A stretch of 64,000 nucleotides of DNA from Tubulanus polymorphus (taxonomy: Eukaryota; Nemertea; Palaeonemertea; Tubulaniformes; Tubulanidae), in assembly GCF_964204645.1 (NCBI RefSeq), contig NC_134035.1, positions 8,246,501-8,310,500 of the forward strand, read 5' to 3'. This document shows, piece after piece, positions 12,991 through 23,972 of the stretch. Each line of letters starts with the position of its first letter. Position 1 is the first letter of the stretch. The position numbers and the translations under genes are program-made. Under the pieces are notes generated by a model. The model saw only the letters and a program-made list of their open reading frames with translations. It was not told where the DNA came from and made no database searches.

Positions 12991-13126
12991 AAATATTGAA
13001 ATTGTTAGATTGTTGAACATTGGAAACCACTTCCCAAGTGGGCATGGTGTCCCTGGACCCCTAGTTGGTTTTCGTTGGCGACTTTGGAGTTTGTAATTTT
13101 TTTCTTATATATATATATATATTTTT

Positions 13127-13620
13127 CTCGAAGGAGAACGTCTCCTTAATGTATATAAATGTGTATTGTACGTAGAGGGTACATGATGAATACACTTATA
13201 CTATAGGATAGATCAAAAATACCTAAAACTTTGATCAAATTATAAACAGGATTGTTCATCTTCCTCAACACTAGAATTGTGACGGTGTTCAAAGCGATGC
13301 CGAGTATCGTGACGGGTCCGTAACAGAACATATAAATGTAAACACTAAATTTCAGATCCCAGCGTACCGGTTCGATATTCAGAACCTCTTCGCAGCGTCC
13401 GGACCACATTACTACGGTCGGTTGTATAGTCGTTGAAATATTTCTCATATCCATCTTATTTCACCTGGTTATCTATGAATATATTTTACGAATGGCGATG
13501 ACGTGATAGGTGAAATATATCGTCAGTTTCAAAATTATAGCCCTTACTTCTAGTATCATGTGCAGACACGTCATCCTATCCAGAATAGCAGAAACTCGCC
13601 TTGTTGGATCGATTGCATGT
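13127..13620 (-). pseudogene. Truncated duplicate of the GPCR gene at 16163-17281
   Basis: The frame at 13146-13454 repeats the N-terminus and first two helices of the intact receptor (YGPVTILGIALNTVTILVL, then YPLRTIHIYIH), with one codon lost after NNP. The similarity runs on into the 5' flank to about 13620. It stops after the second helix at 13127-13140, next to a small palindrome (aaggagaacgtctcctt), where the rest of the gene is deleted. A two-helix product could not act as a receptor. Confidence 0.85.
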
Positions 13621-15060
13621 AATTTTCTAGTCTATATTTCACGCGCTTTATTTATACGGGATATTGTGAATTTTCAAATCCGTAATTAGTTAATATTCCG
13701 TAAATTTCATGCATATGATATATACATTTCTCAAGCATCATATGTCACCGTACAAGCCGTATTAGATCACACGAATGGTCGCGAAATTCATCGAAAATGG
13801 ACTCGTCTACAAAATATAGCACAACCTAATCCCAATTTTCATGTCGCTGTATTGACCATATTTTTTTACCAAGAGGACTTCGGAGTCCAGTGGATCGAAG
13901 TAGTAACGTTTGATGTATTGGTTACAAATAGGCATGTAGATAGGTAAATTATGGAAAAAATGAAAGACTATCAATTGCCAAATTCTTTCAACCAGTATTA
14001 CAAGAAGAATGGTTAAACAATTAAAAGGTTCTAAATAAAAAGTGCATAAATCTTTTTTATCAATATTGTTACAACTCATAATGTTGTTTGTGTTGAAAGA
14101 CTACCTGTCATTACAAGGTCTATATGCAATGTTATCTTTTCGCACAAAGATTGAATATTGCGATATTTTTGAAAAAGTATCAATAAGTTATTCAACTATG
14201 ATATTTTTTTCACGTCCGATGAGTGTTTGCCGTGGCTGTTCTAAAATACTGATTTAAACATTTGGTTACTGTTCCTTTAACAATGCAAACATAATTTTCA
14301 CCAAACAATGATGATGTTGCCTGGTTATACATGTATGAACGCATAACATTATAACATTACAACCGCAGCTACAAACCTCATAGGTTTCTTGTTATTTGTA
14401 GTTACTATGAGGTTTGAATGTCAATGATGCTGCTAGGCAGAAAACCCGTTATCGCAGTTTGAATATTTTTCGTATTTCTTTTATATTTATAGTTAGGCTG
14501 GCTGTCGACAATTCTCCATCTTGAGCAAAAATTTAAGAAGGAGCGGACGAGCGGAATTTTCGGATTCTAATTAATTCTCTCTGAACCGATTGTGTTAAAT
14601 ATTGCACAAACCATCGTTCTACGTGTAACGCATCGATGGTCGTGTTATAGAGGATTCATTTCATTTCTATTTAACTCTAGATTTCAGATCTTAACTCACG
14701 ACATTGTGCAACGCCGTTTAAAAAGCAAAATGATTTATATAAATATATGAATAGCCAAGTTTAATTTTTGAATATATCTAAATTGTAATTAAAAAAACTA
14801 TGACCCTCGAAGTTCTTTTTGTGTTGATGTTGTTCATTTTATATCACCGATATTCTTACTTCAATGGTTGATCTCTCTTTAGGAATCTCCCTCGGATATT
14901 TCTCGGTCGCAATTTCATAGACAATTTGTAAAAAAGTCTAATTAAATGCATTTGCAATGAATGAAGTGTCGATAGAAATTAACTATGAAATGATGTTATG
15001 TAAAACAGAAAATTAAAAAAGCCTTTTTTATCTCCTTATTTTCACCGCGCTGTAAATTCT
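13621..15060. other. Spacer between the two duplicated segments
   Basis: I see no credible gene. The frames at 13807-14257 lack recognisable domains and overlap on both strands. A short inverted repeat (caaacctcatag ... ctatgaggtttg) lies at about 14373-14417. A phrase at 14276-14320 (aacaatgcaaacataattttc) recurs at 21143-21190, marking dispersed repeat debris. Confidence 0.55.
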
Positions 15061-15960
15061 ACATTGTACACAATTTAAACGCTGATGAAAGTGACTGCAT
15101 AAAAGCAGACTTCTTTATATTAACCAGTGGGATAAATACCACTGGCCAGACGATCATGACCCTAAAATTTCCAGGTATGTATTTTTTACTGCGCATTTTT
15201 CTATGTTGGTGATAGAGTAGTAGTGATCATATTCATTCGATGGTCCAGATATCCCCGAGAGAATACCAGGAAGAAAGATGAAATCCTCACGAATAAAAGG
15301 AAATTCACCAAATATGCTCGGAAATTCATCGCCGGACTTCCAGGCAGATGGTAACAATGATGGATAGAGATGAACTCGACCAAGCCCTGAAAGGTGTAGT
15401 AAATGTCATTAAGATTTTACTATGAAAACCACAAATCTCTAGAATTTGCGATCGATTTTACAGTACTGCATGAAAGTAAGTAATTATCGACACTAGATAT
15501 TCGCTGTAAACATTTACATTGTGTGGCTGAAGCCTGTGGTAAAGCTTGCCGGTTTTTGCCGACAATGACTGACCCGGTTAGCTGGTCGGTACTCGTCAGA
15601 TATTTCAAAACGTGGCAAAATCGACCCGATTTTATTGGATCCGTCGGTCCTTGCATCCATAGAATACCCGACTGATATCCTGATATCAATATTTAACCAC
15701 TCACGCTATGCCCAAATAGGGTAAATTTACCTACCAAAACATTTCCAACGATAGATTTGTTTTACCCATCAGAAAATTAAATTCTTTACCGTTTTTGCTG
15801 TTAATTCAAAAACATGTGATTTCCGTTATATTAAGTGTAACATTTGCAAAAGTGCAACATTTATAGGTTTCACGAAACCGAGTTAAATGGTTAAAATCAG
15901 TATAAGAGAGGTCGCAGTATCATCGTTTCATTCGGTGTACGAAGCCTTGTTTTTGTTGTC
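15060..15960 (+). pseudogene. Broken second copy of phospholipase exons 7, 8 and the 3' end of exon 11
   Basis: 15083-15178 repeats exon 7 (8297-8391), with four extra bases (tatt) that shift the frame. 15225-15460 repeats exon 8 and its flanks with in-frame damage: a deletion inside the EF-hand region near 15340-15355. 15460-15960 then jumps directly to the end of exon 11 and its downstream intron (11490-11957). The intervening introns and exons 9-10 are missing. Since intron sequence is present, this is a genomic duplication followed by deletion and not a processed copy. Confidence 0.85.
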
Positions 15961-16162
15961 GTTGGTGACAAATGAATATTGTATGGAGTTTGCATTTTTT
16001 TTTTTAATTTCTGTAAACTCCAGATTTCATATTGCCAATATTGTTGTCTTATCCCTCGTCATAAATAAACAGAGGCACATGAAAAAATTTATCCGCTGTT
16101 TTGGTCAAATAATTTAATGAATAAAACAAGGCTCAGACTTTGGCGAGAGTGGGTACAAGAAA

Positions 16163-17281
16163 TTACTGTACCAATTTCCAATGGAAAAAAGTTCCTACGA
16201 TCAATTTCTTCGCAGCGAGTCGGAATTTATTATTAGTAAAACAATAGACGACAAAGTTTAAACAGGAATCGACGACAGTCAAAGCTATAGCGATTTTACG
16301 GTAAACATATAATGATTGTGATACACCCAAACCTGGAATAGGTTGGAAAAATATTAGCCGGCTATCCTTGCCATAGGCCAGTTTTTCAATAAAGATCAAT
16401 GATTCGCAGGTGATGTATACAAAAACTAAAGCAAACGACATTCGTAAAACTCTCAGTTCTAAACTACTGGCAGCGGTGCTCCTATTCAAGGTTTTTCTGC
16501 TCGATAATTTACTGACTATCAAACTGATTATTAGAATCAAATTGAAAAGGATCAGTGAACACATCGGTACAATTATACTGGCTACTGTTCCTGTCCAGGC
16601 ATTTGTATACTTCTGCCATTTCAACAGTACTCCTTTAAAGTAGGGTAAACGGCGTCCGTCACGAATAAGCGTCACCCCGGCATGGCCCTTGACACAAGCA
16701 AATGGTTTAAGTGCCCATGCCGGTAGCATGTTCGGAATATGACAAAGAAATGCAAATATAGTAATAGAGAATACCAGAAAATTCACAACTTTTCGAGTCC
16801 AGAATAATCGTGATTTTAAGGGGAAAAGCGTAATGACAAGTCTTTCTAAACTAATCAGCAGGACGCACCAGTTCCGAGTTAGTTGAAGAATAAAATATGG
16901 TCCATAAGCCACTTGAATAAATTCCCAACCGTAATGCCAGTCCTCATGGTGGAATAGAACGTCTCCTAGATGTATATAAATGTGCATTGTACGTAGAGGG
17001 TACATGATGAATACACTTGTACTATAAGATATATCAAAAATAGCTAAAACTTTAATCAAATTATAAACTTCGGGATTGTTCAGCTTCTTCAACACTAGAA
17101 TTGTGACGGTGTTCAAAGCGATGCCGAGTATCGTGACGGGTCCGTAACAGAAAATGTACATGTAAACACTAAATTTCAGATCCCATCGGTTTGGTATGGT
17201 ATTCAGAATCTTTTCGCATCTCCCAGACCATGTTACTACTGTCGGTTGTACAATCGTTGAAATATTATTCATATCCGTCAT
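16163..17281 (-). CDS. Class A (rhodopsin-type) G-protein-coupled receptor, 372 aa, intronless
   Basis: A single uninterrupted frame has seven hydrophobic helices. Helix 1 carries GIALNTVTILVL with the conserved Asn. Helix 3 ends RNWCVLLISLERLVI, where ERL stands in place of DRY. Helix 4 lies around VVNFLVFSITIFAFL and helix 5 around IIVPMCSLILFNLILIISLIV. Helix 6 starts at RMSFALVFVYITCESLIF. Helix 7 carries NFVVY in place of NPxxY. The loop after helix 3 (PLKSRLFWTRK) and the short basic tail fit peptide-type invertebrate receptors such as the FMRFamide-receptor group; the ligand cannot be read from sequence. The first ATG gives a 30-residue extracellular N-terminus with an N-glycosylation site (NNIST). 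The truncated sister is at 13.1-13.6 kb. The site where its coding stops matches no break here, so this copy is probably functional. Confidence 0.88.
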   Translation of the reverse strand: MTDMNNISTIVQPTVVTWSGRCEKILNTIPNRWDLKFSVYMYIFCYGPVTILGIALNTVTILVLKKLNNPEVYNLIKVLAIFDISYSTSVFIMYPLRTMHIYIHLGDVLFHHEDWHYGWEFIQVAYGPYFILQLTRNWCVLLISLERLVITLFPLKSRLFWTRKVVNFLVFSITIFAFLCHIPNMLPAWALKPFACVKGHAGVTLIRDGRRLPYFKGVLLKWQKYTNAWTGTVASIIVPMCSLILFNLILIISLIVSKLSSRKTLNRSTAASSLELRVLRMSFALVFVYITCESLIFIEKLAYGKDSRLIFFQPIPGLGVSQSLYVYRKIAIALTVVDSCLNFVVYCFTNNKFRLAAKKLIVGTFFHWKLVQ

Positions 17282-17462
17282 ATTTCACCTGACTATCTAT
17301 GAATGTATTTTACGAATGGCGACGACGTGGTAGATGAAATACATCGTCAGTTTCAAAATTATAGCCCTTACTGCAAGCATCTATCCTGTGCAGACACGTC
17401 ATCGTAACCAGAATAGCAGAAACTCGCCTTGTTGGATCCGCTGCATAGTAATTTTCAAAACT

Positions 17463-17464
<2 letters not shown>

Positions 17465-17498
<34 letters not shown>
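17465..17498. repeat. (TA)n microsatellite
   Basis: An uninterrupted TA run marks the end of the duplicated GPCR 5' flank. Confidence 0.95.
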
Positions 17499-17501
<3 letters not shown>

Positions 17502-17513
17502 AAATTGTAAATT

Positions 17514-17935
17514 GTGTCACCGGAGACACCATATGTATTTGTTCATCGGCATTCAATCAGTCCGATGAAAGAAATAATTCAACCGATACAACAGGGTCAT
17601 TGCCAACTGACCAGTCATACGAAGTCCACAAGCTCTATTTCAAATAAACCAAAAGAAATTATGCAAATTTTTACGCCATCCGAAAATGATCGACTGCGAG
17701 ATTATGTTTTGTTAAAAACTGCTATTCTTCCAGTTTCGTGTGAAGGTTCAGTTTGCGGTACAAATGTTCTTTCTATTTGATGATGGAGCGCAAAAAACAT
17801 TTGTTCGAGAATCGGTGGTCAGTGAGTTGGGACTAATTCCAGTCGGTACCGAAACAATAAGTTTATCTAGCTTCGGGGCAACGAAGCTAGCTATTGGGAG
17901 AGATTTGGCGGCTATTGGGAGAGATTAGTTGCCCT
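17514..17935 (+). mobile_element. BEL/Pao-type LTR retrotransposon fragment (aspartic protease region), frameshifted
   Basis: Two overlapping frames together show LLKTAILPVSCEG, then LFDDGAQKTFVRESVV and LGLIPVGTETISLSSFG. This is the retropepsin-like domain (DUF1758 type) between gag and RT in BEL/Pao elements, with catalytic D-x-G as DDG. A frame change near 17740-17760 and the abrupt end at 17935 show that it is dead. No LTR or RT is visible. Confidence 0.7.
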
Positions 17936-18260
17936 CGTGAAATTATGCATTCAAAAGACTTTCGTTCGCCAGAATTGTCGTTTGAGCTCATAAAAAATAA
18001 AGAATAAATTCTCGCATGCTCGAATTTATTTTTTATTTTTTACTCACTCAACCTCTCGACCTCTGATATGAAAAGACACTTTTCTAATTACTCTAATATT
18101 TATATACATGAACATCATATAGATGAATATTATATTAATGAAATCAATTTTAATAAAAAATTTATATAATAAATGGAGAGTAAACAAGTACATAGTGAGA
18201 ACAACAAATCATTCTTAGATGGCACCATGATATAGATTTCGAATAAAATATGTAAAATAA

Positions 18261-19001
18261 ATGGTAGAATTAAAAGAATATAGAATATATGTAGATTCTA
18301 GAAAAATTACAAATCATTTATCTCATAATTTACTGGCACAATTAGATTGAGAATTTAAAAATTGTGTTGATTTAAAATTATTAAATATAAGTTTATGTCA
18401 TTCTTTTCATAATATATCGAATAAAAGTCTTGATCATTTAGCTTCTAAAATCTATGTTAGAAATTCGACTAAATAGTTTCATCTATATTTGAAACCGGGA
18501 TTATATAATTTAGAATCATTAGCGCAAGAAATTATTAAAAGAGCTCGTTTAAAAATTGGCGCATCTAGTCAGTTTGAAATTAAATTTATCAAAAGTGATA
18601 GTTCGAATAAAATAAGAATAAAAGTAGGTAATGAACAACATAGATTTTTAGTAAGAAAACCTAAACTAAACTAAGCTAAACTGTGTGGAATTCTTCCAGA
18701 TAAAGCTTATTCAAATATTGATACTTATACAAATATAAAACCTTTTACACACTTTTATATTTATTGCAATTCAATTGACCCAACAAAAACTTTCGAAGCA
18801 AATAAAGTATATTAAATATTTTACCATTAAAAATATTAAACAATTTGTACACAAATATATTATAATTTAGCTGAATGTGATTTTAAACCTTGTATTTCAC
18901 AATTTAATAATTTCAAATTAGAAGTAAGAAATCATAATGGATATTCAATTGATTTAAATAATTTTCCTGTAATTTATAAATTAGTTATAAGATGTAAATA
19001 G
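18261..19001 (+). pseudogene. Broken copy of the 250 aa virion-type protein gene (33386-34138)
   Basis: It starts in the same context (ataaATGGTAGAATTAAAAG). An early TGA replaces an AGA codon at about 18350, a further stop lies near 18470, and a short taaac expansion at 18661-18680 plus a deletion near 18800 disrupt the rest. The surviving frame 18489-18674 matches the KPGLYNL...LAQEI part of the intact protein. Confidence 0.85.
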
Positions 19002-19021
19002 TAATTTTTTGTTATATAAAT

Positions 19022-19368
19022 ATGAATATTACTGTTGGACCGAGTATATGTTTTGAATTTGATTTTAAACGTGAAAAAGAAAAGAAATTTGGTATTAATG
19101 ATGTAATAACCCATCTTAAAAATACTACGTTTTTTAATGAAACAACATTTGATTATGAATCAACAATAAGTAAAGAAGTTAGTAATGTAGAAAAAATTAG
19201 TGATTTAATTAGAAATTCTTTAAGATTTTATAAATTAGATGAAGATTTTATTATTGATGATATCAAAAAATATTAACTGAAATATATAAAAATAAAACTA
19301 ATAATATCATAAACATTGAATTAATAATAACTAAGATAACTAAATATTTTGAAGATAGCAATTTTTAA
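19022..19368 (+). pseudogene. Broken copy of the 117 aa gene (34155-34508)
   Basis: The first 84 codons match well (MNITVGPSICF then the DFKREKE region). A frame change in the AAAAA run near 19265 ends translation early. The upstream ttatataaatATG context is preserved. Confidence 0.85.
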
Positions 19369-19376
19369 ATAAATAA

Positions 19377-19578
19377 ATGAGTGATGATAAGTGTATAATA
19401 AATGGATTATATAATGGTGGATTATTATCAGTTGGAAATGTTGGATATACAATTAATATATATTATATTATATTATATACAATTAATAATTTCAAAATTA
19501 ACATTAGCAGTTACGTAATCTAATTTAACAATTGATTATTTGGAAAAACAAAAATATATTGCTCCTATAAATGCATAA
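19377..19578 (+). pseudogene. Broken copy of the 73 aa membrane protein gene (34512-34733)
   Basis: The start (aataaATGAGTGATGATAAG) and the end (TTGGAAAAACAAAAATATATTG) match. The middle is replaced by a TATATTA-rich stretch at 19455-19490. Confidence 0.8.
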
Positions 19579-19592
19579 TCTGTGTTAAATAA

Positions 19593-20016
19593 ATGGCGTC
19601 TGCAAATATTACTATTATGGGATCGGCAATTGTTAACGCTTTAGCATTTACAGGTGGTGGTTATTTATTTAAACATATTGAAAAAAATGGTTCATTATCA
19701 GAACAAAAAAAGACATAACTTAGCATTAGAAAAATATGTTAAAGCTAATAAAGAATATAGAGAAAAGAGACAAAATTGTATGGATTATGTTAATGAAGAA
19801 TTATATAATCAAAATATTTCACATCGAGATTCTAAGTCAGTCGATGATGCTATGAGTTTATATAACGCAGTAACAAATAAAGAAAAATTACATATATATA
19901 AACCTACAATATCAGATTATTATACACCAAGTAATGAACAGAAGAAATATGAAATAATATGGATTTTAGGTGGAACAGTTCTTGTTATATTTGTGGCATA
20001 CAGATTTACAAATTAA
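19593..20016 (+). pseudogene. Broken copy of the 140 aa membrane protein gene (34758-35180)
   Basis: Two frames cover the protein, switching at an A-run near 19705-19712 (one extra base), where a stop results. The C-terminal 100 codons are intact, including VDDAMSLYNAVTNKEKL and the final membrane helix. Confidence 0.88.
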
Positions 20017-20145
20017 TTATATATTATATTTTTAGGTTGAGTGAGTAAAAATGAAAATAAATTCGAGTGTGTGAGAATTTATTTTTATTTTTTATGAGCT
20101 CGACCTTTCGACCTTTGGTCTGAAACAAGACTTATCTTATTACTT

Positions 20146-21235
20146 AGGTCAAACAGCTGGGGCGACTGACTTCTTAGTAATAGTGCTGTAGTTTTTGGCG
20201 AACTGTAGGTTTGCCTATGCAAACCGTCTGGTGAAGCAGTCTTCATTGAAAATGAATAGAGCACCGGTGTGTCAACAAGGCACAAACATTGGCTGTTGAA
20301 CCAATAGTGGTGATTTTTTGCGTCATTGTATGGCCTAATGAGTTCTCGAGCCCACAAAATTTCATAGTGATCGAGTTATTTTTAGGGGACTTATTCTTGA
20401 AAAACACGTAAAAACCCTGCTTTTTAGCACTAAGTGATGGCACGTTTTTACATATGACAATTTGCATATTTGGAATTGAAATATATAAAAATTCTATCCT
20501 TCCTGGAAGTGTTGCCATTTTTGTGCGACTGATCTCGATGAACTTTTCGACCTACAGGCCCTCACTTTATAAACCCCCTAAATTTTCTCGTTTCTATTTA
20601 TCTGAGTTGACCTTGCTACCTGAGCTACAATGAATGCGATTGGCTGTTTGTGGGATATACGGGAAATTCTGGGAATTTCGGCGCTTCTGATGTAATTGGG
20701 AGAGCCCCATGTGGAACTCGCTAAAAAGCAAAATGGCGAGCATTTCATTCGACTAGGTATCGTATGCGGGCTTATAATTTGTTCGGTTTTACGAATATAG
20801 CCGAGTAGGCTATTCAATTCAGTATCCAAACTAGCAAATATGACGATACTGCTGGAGTTTTGGCTTAGATTTGTCTTGTCAACGCCTTAGACCTGCTAAC
20901 CCGTACGGTTTAACCGCGGCCGTCGGTCCGCTTTTTTGTGAACCGTGTAACTGTTCTACTCTATTCAATTTGAGTACGTTCTTCCTAACAAAGAATGATT
21001 AAACGAAACAGGCCAAGCGCCCCAGCTGCTTGACGTTTATTTAAAATTCCGCCAGGCTCTGTTTTAGTGCCGACTAATGACATGTACCTATCCCTAAAAA
21101 ATTCGAAGACCATTCTTTTTGCAGATCTTTAGGTATTCTTTAACAATGCAGACATAATTTTCCTAACAATGGTGATGTCACCTGGTTTGTATCTAAATGG
21201 TGTGCCAAATTATCAATTTAGTAGTAGATGGCAAT
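20146..21235. other. Intergenic region, no gene recognised
   Basis: The frames here are short, lie on both strands and have no domain. 'aacaatgcagacataattttc' at 21143 is a repeat also seen at 14280. Confidence 0.5.
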
Positions 21236-21239
21236 GCCA

Positions 21240-21735
21240 ATATGTGGTTGAAGTTATTAGTCCTTGTATGCTGATGACACTATTTTACTGGCTGACAGTG
21301 CCGATAACCTGCAGCATTTGCTTAACTCAGCCTCATAGACGGTAACCTAATTGAATATTGGTCAAAGATTTCCGGTACCTTGGGGTTATTTTCAATTATA
21401 CTGGCTCGTTCGTGAAATGTAGAAAAAGTGCACGTGAGCATGCTAAGAAAAGCCTTTTCTTTGTATTAAAAAAAAGTAAAGGAACAATCGTTAGACTTAG
21501 ACATTGCATTCCAGTTGTTCGATGCGATGGTTGTACCAATACTAACATTTGGATCAGAAATTTGGGGGTACGAGGGAAGGGGGAGAGATTCGGTAAATAT
21601 ACCAACGCGACACGACATATTTTCTATAAACCGGCACCGGAGACATTGGTGTCTGATGCGACGCAACTTAAAAGTGCGGGAATCAATATACGGCGGAATT
21701 CTGGGATACAACTGTGGTGTCCGACCAACTAATTG
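21240..21735 (+). mobile_element. LINE reverse transcriptase fragment with YADD box (frameshifted)
   Basis: At 21266 the frame reads YADDT, the catalytic box of reverse transcriptases, followed by ILLADSADNLQHLLN in interrupted frames. Then come VKDFRYLGVIF (21360) and, one frame over, QLFDAMVVPILTFGSEIWGYE (21515). This order (YADD, FxYLGV, VxPxLxYGSEIW) is typical of Jockey/CR1/RTE-like ORF2. Frame changes show that it is inactive. Confidence 0.8.
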
Positions 21736-21964
21736 ACTTGTGCATAACCGAACATCCTCACATCGAGCTTCTGAGAGACTTATTTACCAGGTAACGGAAA
21801 CTGGATATAACAGCGAAACCAATGATAATAACGATGATAACTAACTAGCTAACTTTAATTGTGTGTGATCATTTCGTTAATAAAACCTGATTTATTAATA
21901 CGTTGTTGATTTCCATATCTTGTTTGTTTGTGTTTTGTGGTCACCCGTCAACCCAGTCAACCCA

Positions 21965-22258
21965 CGATCCTTGTGCATAATTTCTCGACTACATTGCGAC
22001 ATGTCGTCCGTCGACCGTCAACCAGCGGATTATATAGGTCTATGCACTATAATCGTCTCTCATATTGGTCACCACGATCCTTGTACTTAAATTATTGGCG
22101 ACAACATTGCAACGTGTCATCCGTCGACCGTCAACCAGCGGAATATATAGGTCTATGCACTATATCGTCTCTCATATTGGTCACCACGATCCTTGTACTT
22201 AAATTATCGGCGACAACATTGCAACGTGTCATCCGTCGACCGTCAACCAGCGGAGAGA
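21965..22258. repeat. Tandem repeat, unit 112-113 bp, about 2.5 copies
   Basis: The phrase ccgtcgaccgtcaaccagcg begins at 22008, 22121 and 22233. The frame 21928-22266 is a by-product of the repeat. Confidence 0.9.
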
Positions 22259-22930
22259 TACAATGAGCCAACCAACAAACAGTGAACTAAGTTTACCCAT
22301 TAACTGTCACTACTAGTCGTCGGTCAACCTGTACATAAACTGGCCCTTTGCCGCGCATTAATACCAAATTGATGTATTCATGCGCCAATGTATTAATGCG
22401 CTGATACATTACCCGCACAACTTATTCGCTCTGTGCTTTATACGATTTGGGCCCAATTTCCTTAAGTTCGCATATCAAGGCAGGGGCGTGTCCAGCCGGT
22501 CAATTTGACTTTATTCCTAAAAATTACTGCTCAATTATCTGCCGGCGATGAAGCTGATTAAAGGGAGTTTGATATCCTACCCCAAGAAAAATTTGAAAAA
22601 TCACTCCTTTTCCTTGTATCTAAAGGTACGGAATCGCCCTGTGGACATATCTATCAAAACAAATTTTTCGAGGTTAACTCCGAGTTCGTAACTCGGAATA
22701 AACTAGTTATCTCAGTTAAACGCGACTATGACCCTTAAAGTTCTTATTGTATCACCGATACTTTTACTAACATAGTTAGTTTCTCTTTAAGAATCGCCCT
22801 CGGATATTTATCTGTCATATTCAAAAACATTTTCTAAAAGTGTATGATAAAATGCGTTTGCAATGAATAAACGCAAAGTTTCGATAGAAATTCAATGAAT
22901 ATCATGTAAAACTATGATATCATGTAAAAC

Positions 22931-23329
22931 TATGGCGGCTGATAAGGGCCAAATACAATAATTTTCACACGACCTCGATTATAGAAAAACACAAAACGAA
23001 ACTTATACAGCAAAAACGAATTTTTGTTTTTGCTCTATGGATTTTCGTTTTGCATTTTTCTATAACCGAGGTCATATGAAAATAATTCAATAGAGCAAAA
23101 ACGAAAGTTCGTTTTCGCTAGGGCGCAAGACGAATTTTATGGCGCAAAAACGAAAAATCATAGAGAAAAAACGAAAAATCATAGAGCGAAAACGAATATT
23201 TTCGAAAAGTTCGTTTTTGCGCGGTAGCAAAACGAAGTTTTCGTTTTTGCTCTATAGGTTTCGTTTTGCGTTTTTCTATAATCGAGGTCGTGCAAAAATT
23301 AATGCATTTGGCCCTTATCAGCCACTATA
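22931..23329. mobile_element. MITE copy 1 (TIR GGCTGATAAGGGCCAAAT) with an AAAACGAA-rich interior
   Basis: The left end ggcggctgataagggccaaat and right end atttggcccttatcagccac are inverted copies. The interior is built of repeated gcaaaaacgaaa/tttcgtttttgc blocks that form long imperfect palindromes. A second copy lies at 53768-54071. No coding capacity. Confidence 0.8.
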
Positions 23330-23689
23330 TAAAACAGATACATGAAAAAGCGATGTTTATCTGCTTATTTTACTTAAGTCTACATTGTACATTACTCAAA
23401 CTTCTAAATCCCGGGTAGGCATACGCGGGGCTATATCCAAGATTTGAAAAACCGATTTCCTGTGACGTTTGAGAGATGAGGAACACCTTTTTAAAGGCTG
23501 ATCCAAAATGGCTGCAAAAGAAAATATGAAAGCTTTCGATGTTTCTTGGAAATAGCTGTCATTGGTTAAAGAAATGTTTGTTTTCGTACTTTAAGTGTAT
23601 GATATATAAGTATATCACCTTGGCAACTGCATTATCACGCGGTTTTGGGTCGTTTCTATTTCTATCGAACCGTTTTACCGGTTACACAG

Positions 23690-23972
23690 TTTAGCGCATC
23701 ATAATATCGTCAGTCGCTTGTGCGCTGCAAATGCAACTGGATCAACTGTTTGATGAATCGATTCGGTCTCGCGCAGTATACTCTCCGCTCGCTCGCTCGC
23801 TCGCTCTCTCCGTCGATATCAGTCGGTGTTTTATTACTACACGGCAGTCAGTACGCGTAAAACAAACGACATATCACCACATCTGCGAGTGGATAAAACA
23901 CACGTACTGTGAGAGTGAAATCACGTTTACACGTACACGCGTAGAGAACAGAAGAGACATACCGTTAGTCAG
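23690..23972 (+). other. Candidate 5' UTR exon of the small membrane protein gene
   Basis: The stretch ends in a strong donor (gttagtcag|gtaagtatt, donor at 23973) and lies upstream of the coding exon at 25107. It contains a run of ctcgctcg repeats. The transcription start is not visible, so its left limit is a guess. Confidence 0.4.

Larger units (their letters stand above)
12560..13005. repeat. Three tandem units of about 150 bp, each with a CTCF-like site
   Basis: Each unit reads from 'gcatattttgttaccac' through 'gattgtggtgag' to 'caccagggggcg', then 'gaatagtagaataacttag' (missing in the third). The units begin near 12560, 12712 and 12864 and differ by point changes, so the array is not freshly amplified. 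Confidence 0.8.
11958..13064. mobile_element. 1.1 kb repeat insertion with inverted ends and a visible empty site
   Basis: The two copies of the duplicated segment match up to 'gccttgttttt' (11945-11957 and 15945-15957) and match again at 'gttttcgttggcgac' (13065) versus 'gttgtcgttggtgac' (15957). The 1.1 kb between is present only here. Its ends carry the inverted pair CCCACTTGGGA (11961) and TCCCAAGTGGG (13033). It contains a cgtccgtccgt microsatellite near 12005-12040 and three tandem 150 bp units. No transposase frame is visible, so it would be non-autonomous. Confidence 0.65.
17976..20145 (+). mobile_element. Decayed remnant of a Polinton-type element related to 26839-43342
   Basis: The interior (18261-20016) is collinear with 33386-35180 of the intact element but carries stops and frameshifts. 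Terminal sequence like the intact right TIR appears twice in the same orientation. At 18050-18094 it reads cctctgatatgaaaag...ctaattact; at 20103-20145 it reads gacctttggtctgaaac...ttattact. Next to each lies a 66 bp AT-rich quasi-palindrome (17976-18047 and 20037-20102), and the two are inverted copies ending in GAGCTC. The simplest reading is the right end of one lost copy followed by a second copy whose left part is deleted. Polymerase, integrase, ATPase and capsid genes are absent. Confidence 0.72.
21736..23690. other. Intergenic region made mostly of repeats
   Basis: It contains a 112 bp tandem repeat (21965-22258) and a MITE (22931-23329). The rest shows no gene. Confidence 0.6.

Noticed and set aside
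17976-20102. GAGCTC pair as a 6 bp target duplication of a 2.1 kb element
   Set aside because: GAGCTC is palindromic and part of inverted arms, and real right-type ends lie beyond one arm and inside the other, so the duplication cannot be told from the arms themselves.
21928-22266. 112-codon frame
   Set aside because: It is produced by a 112 bp tandem repeat.
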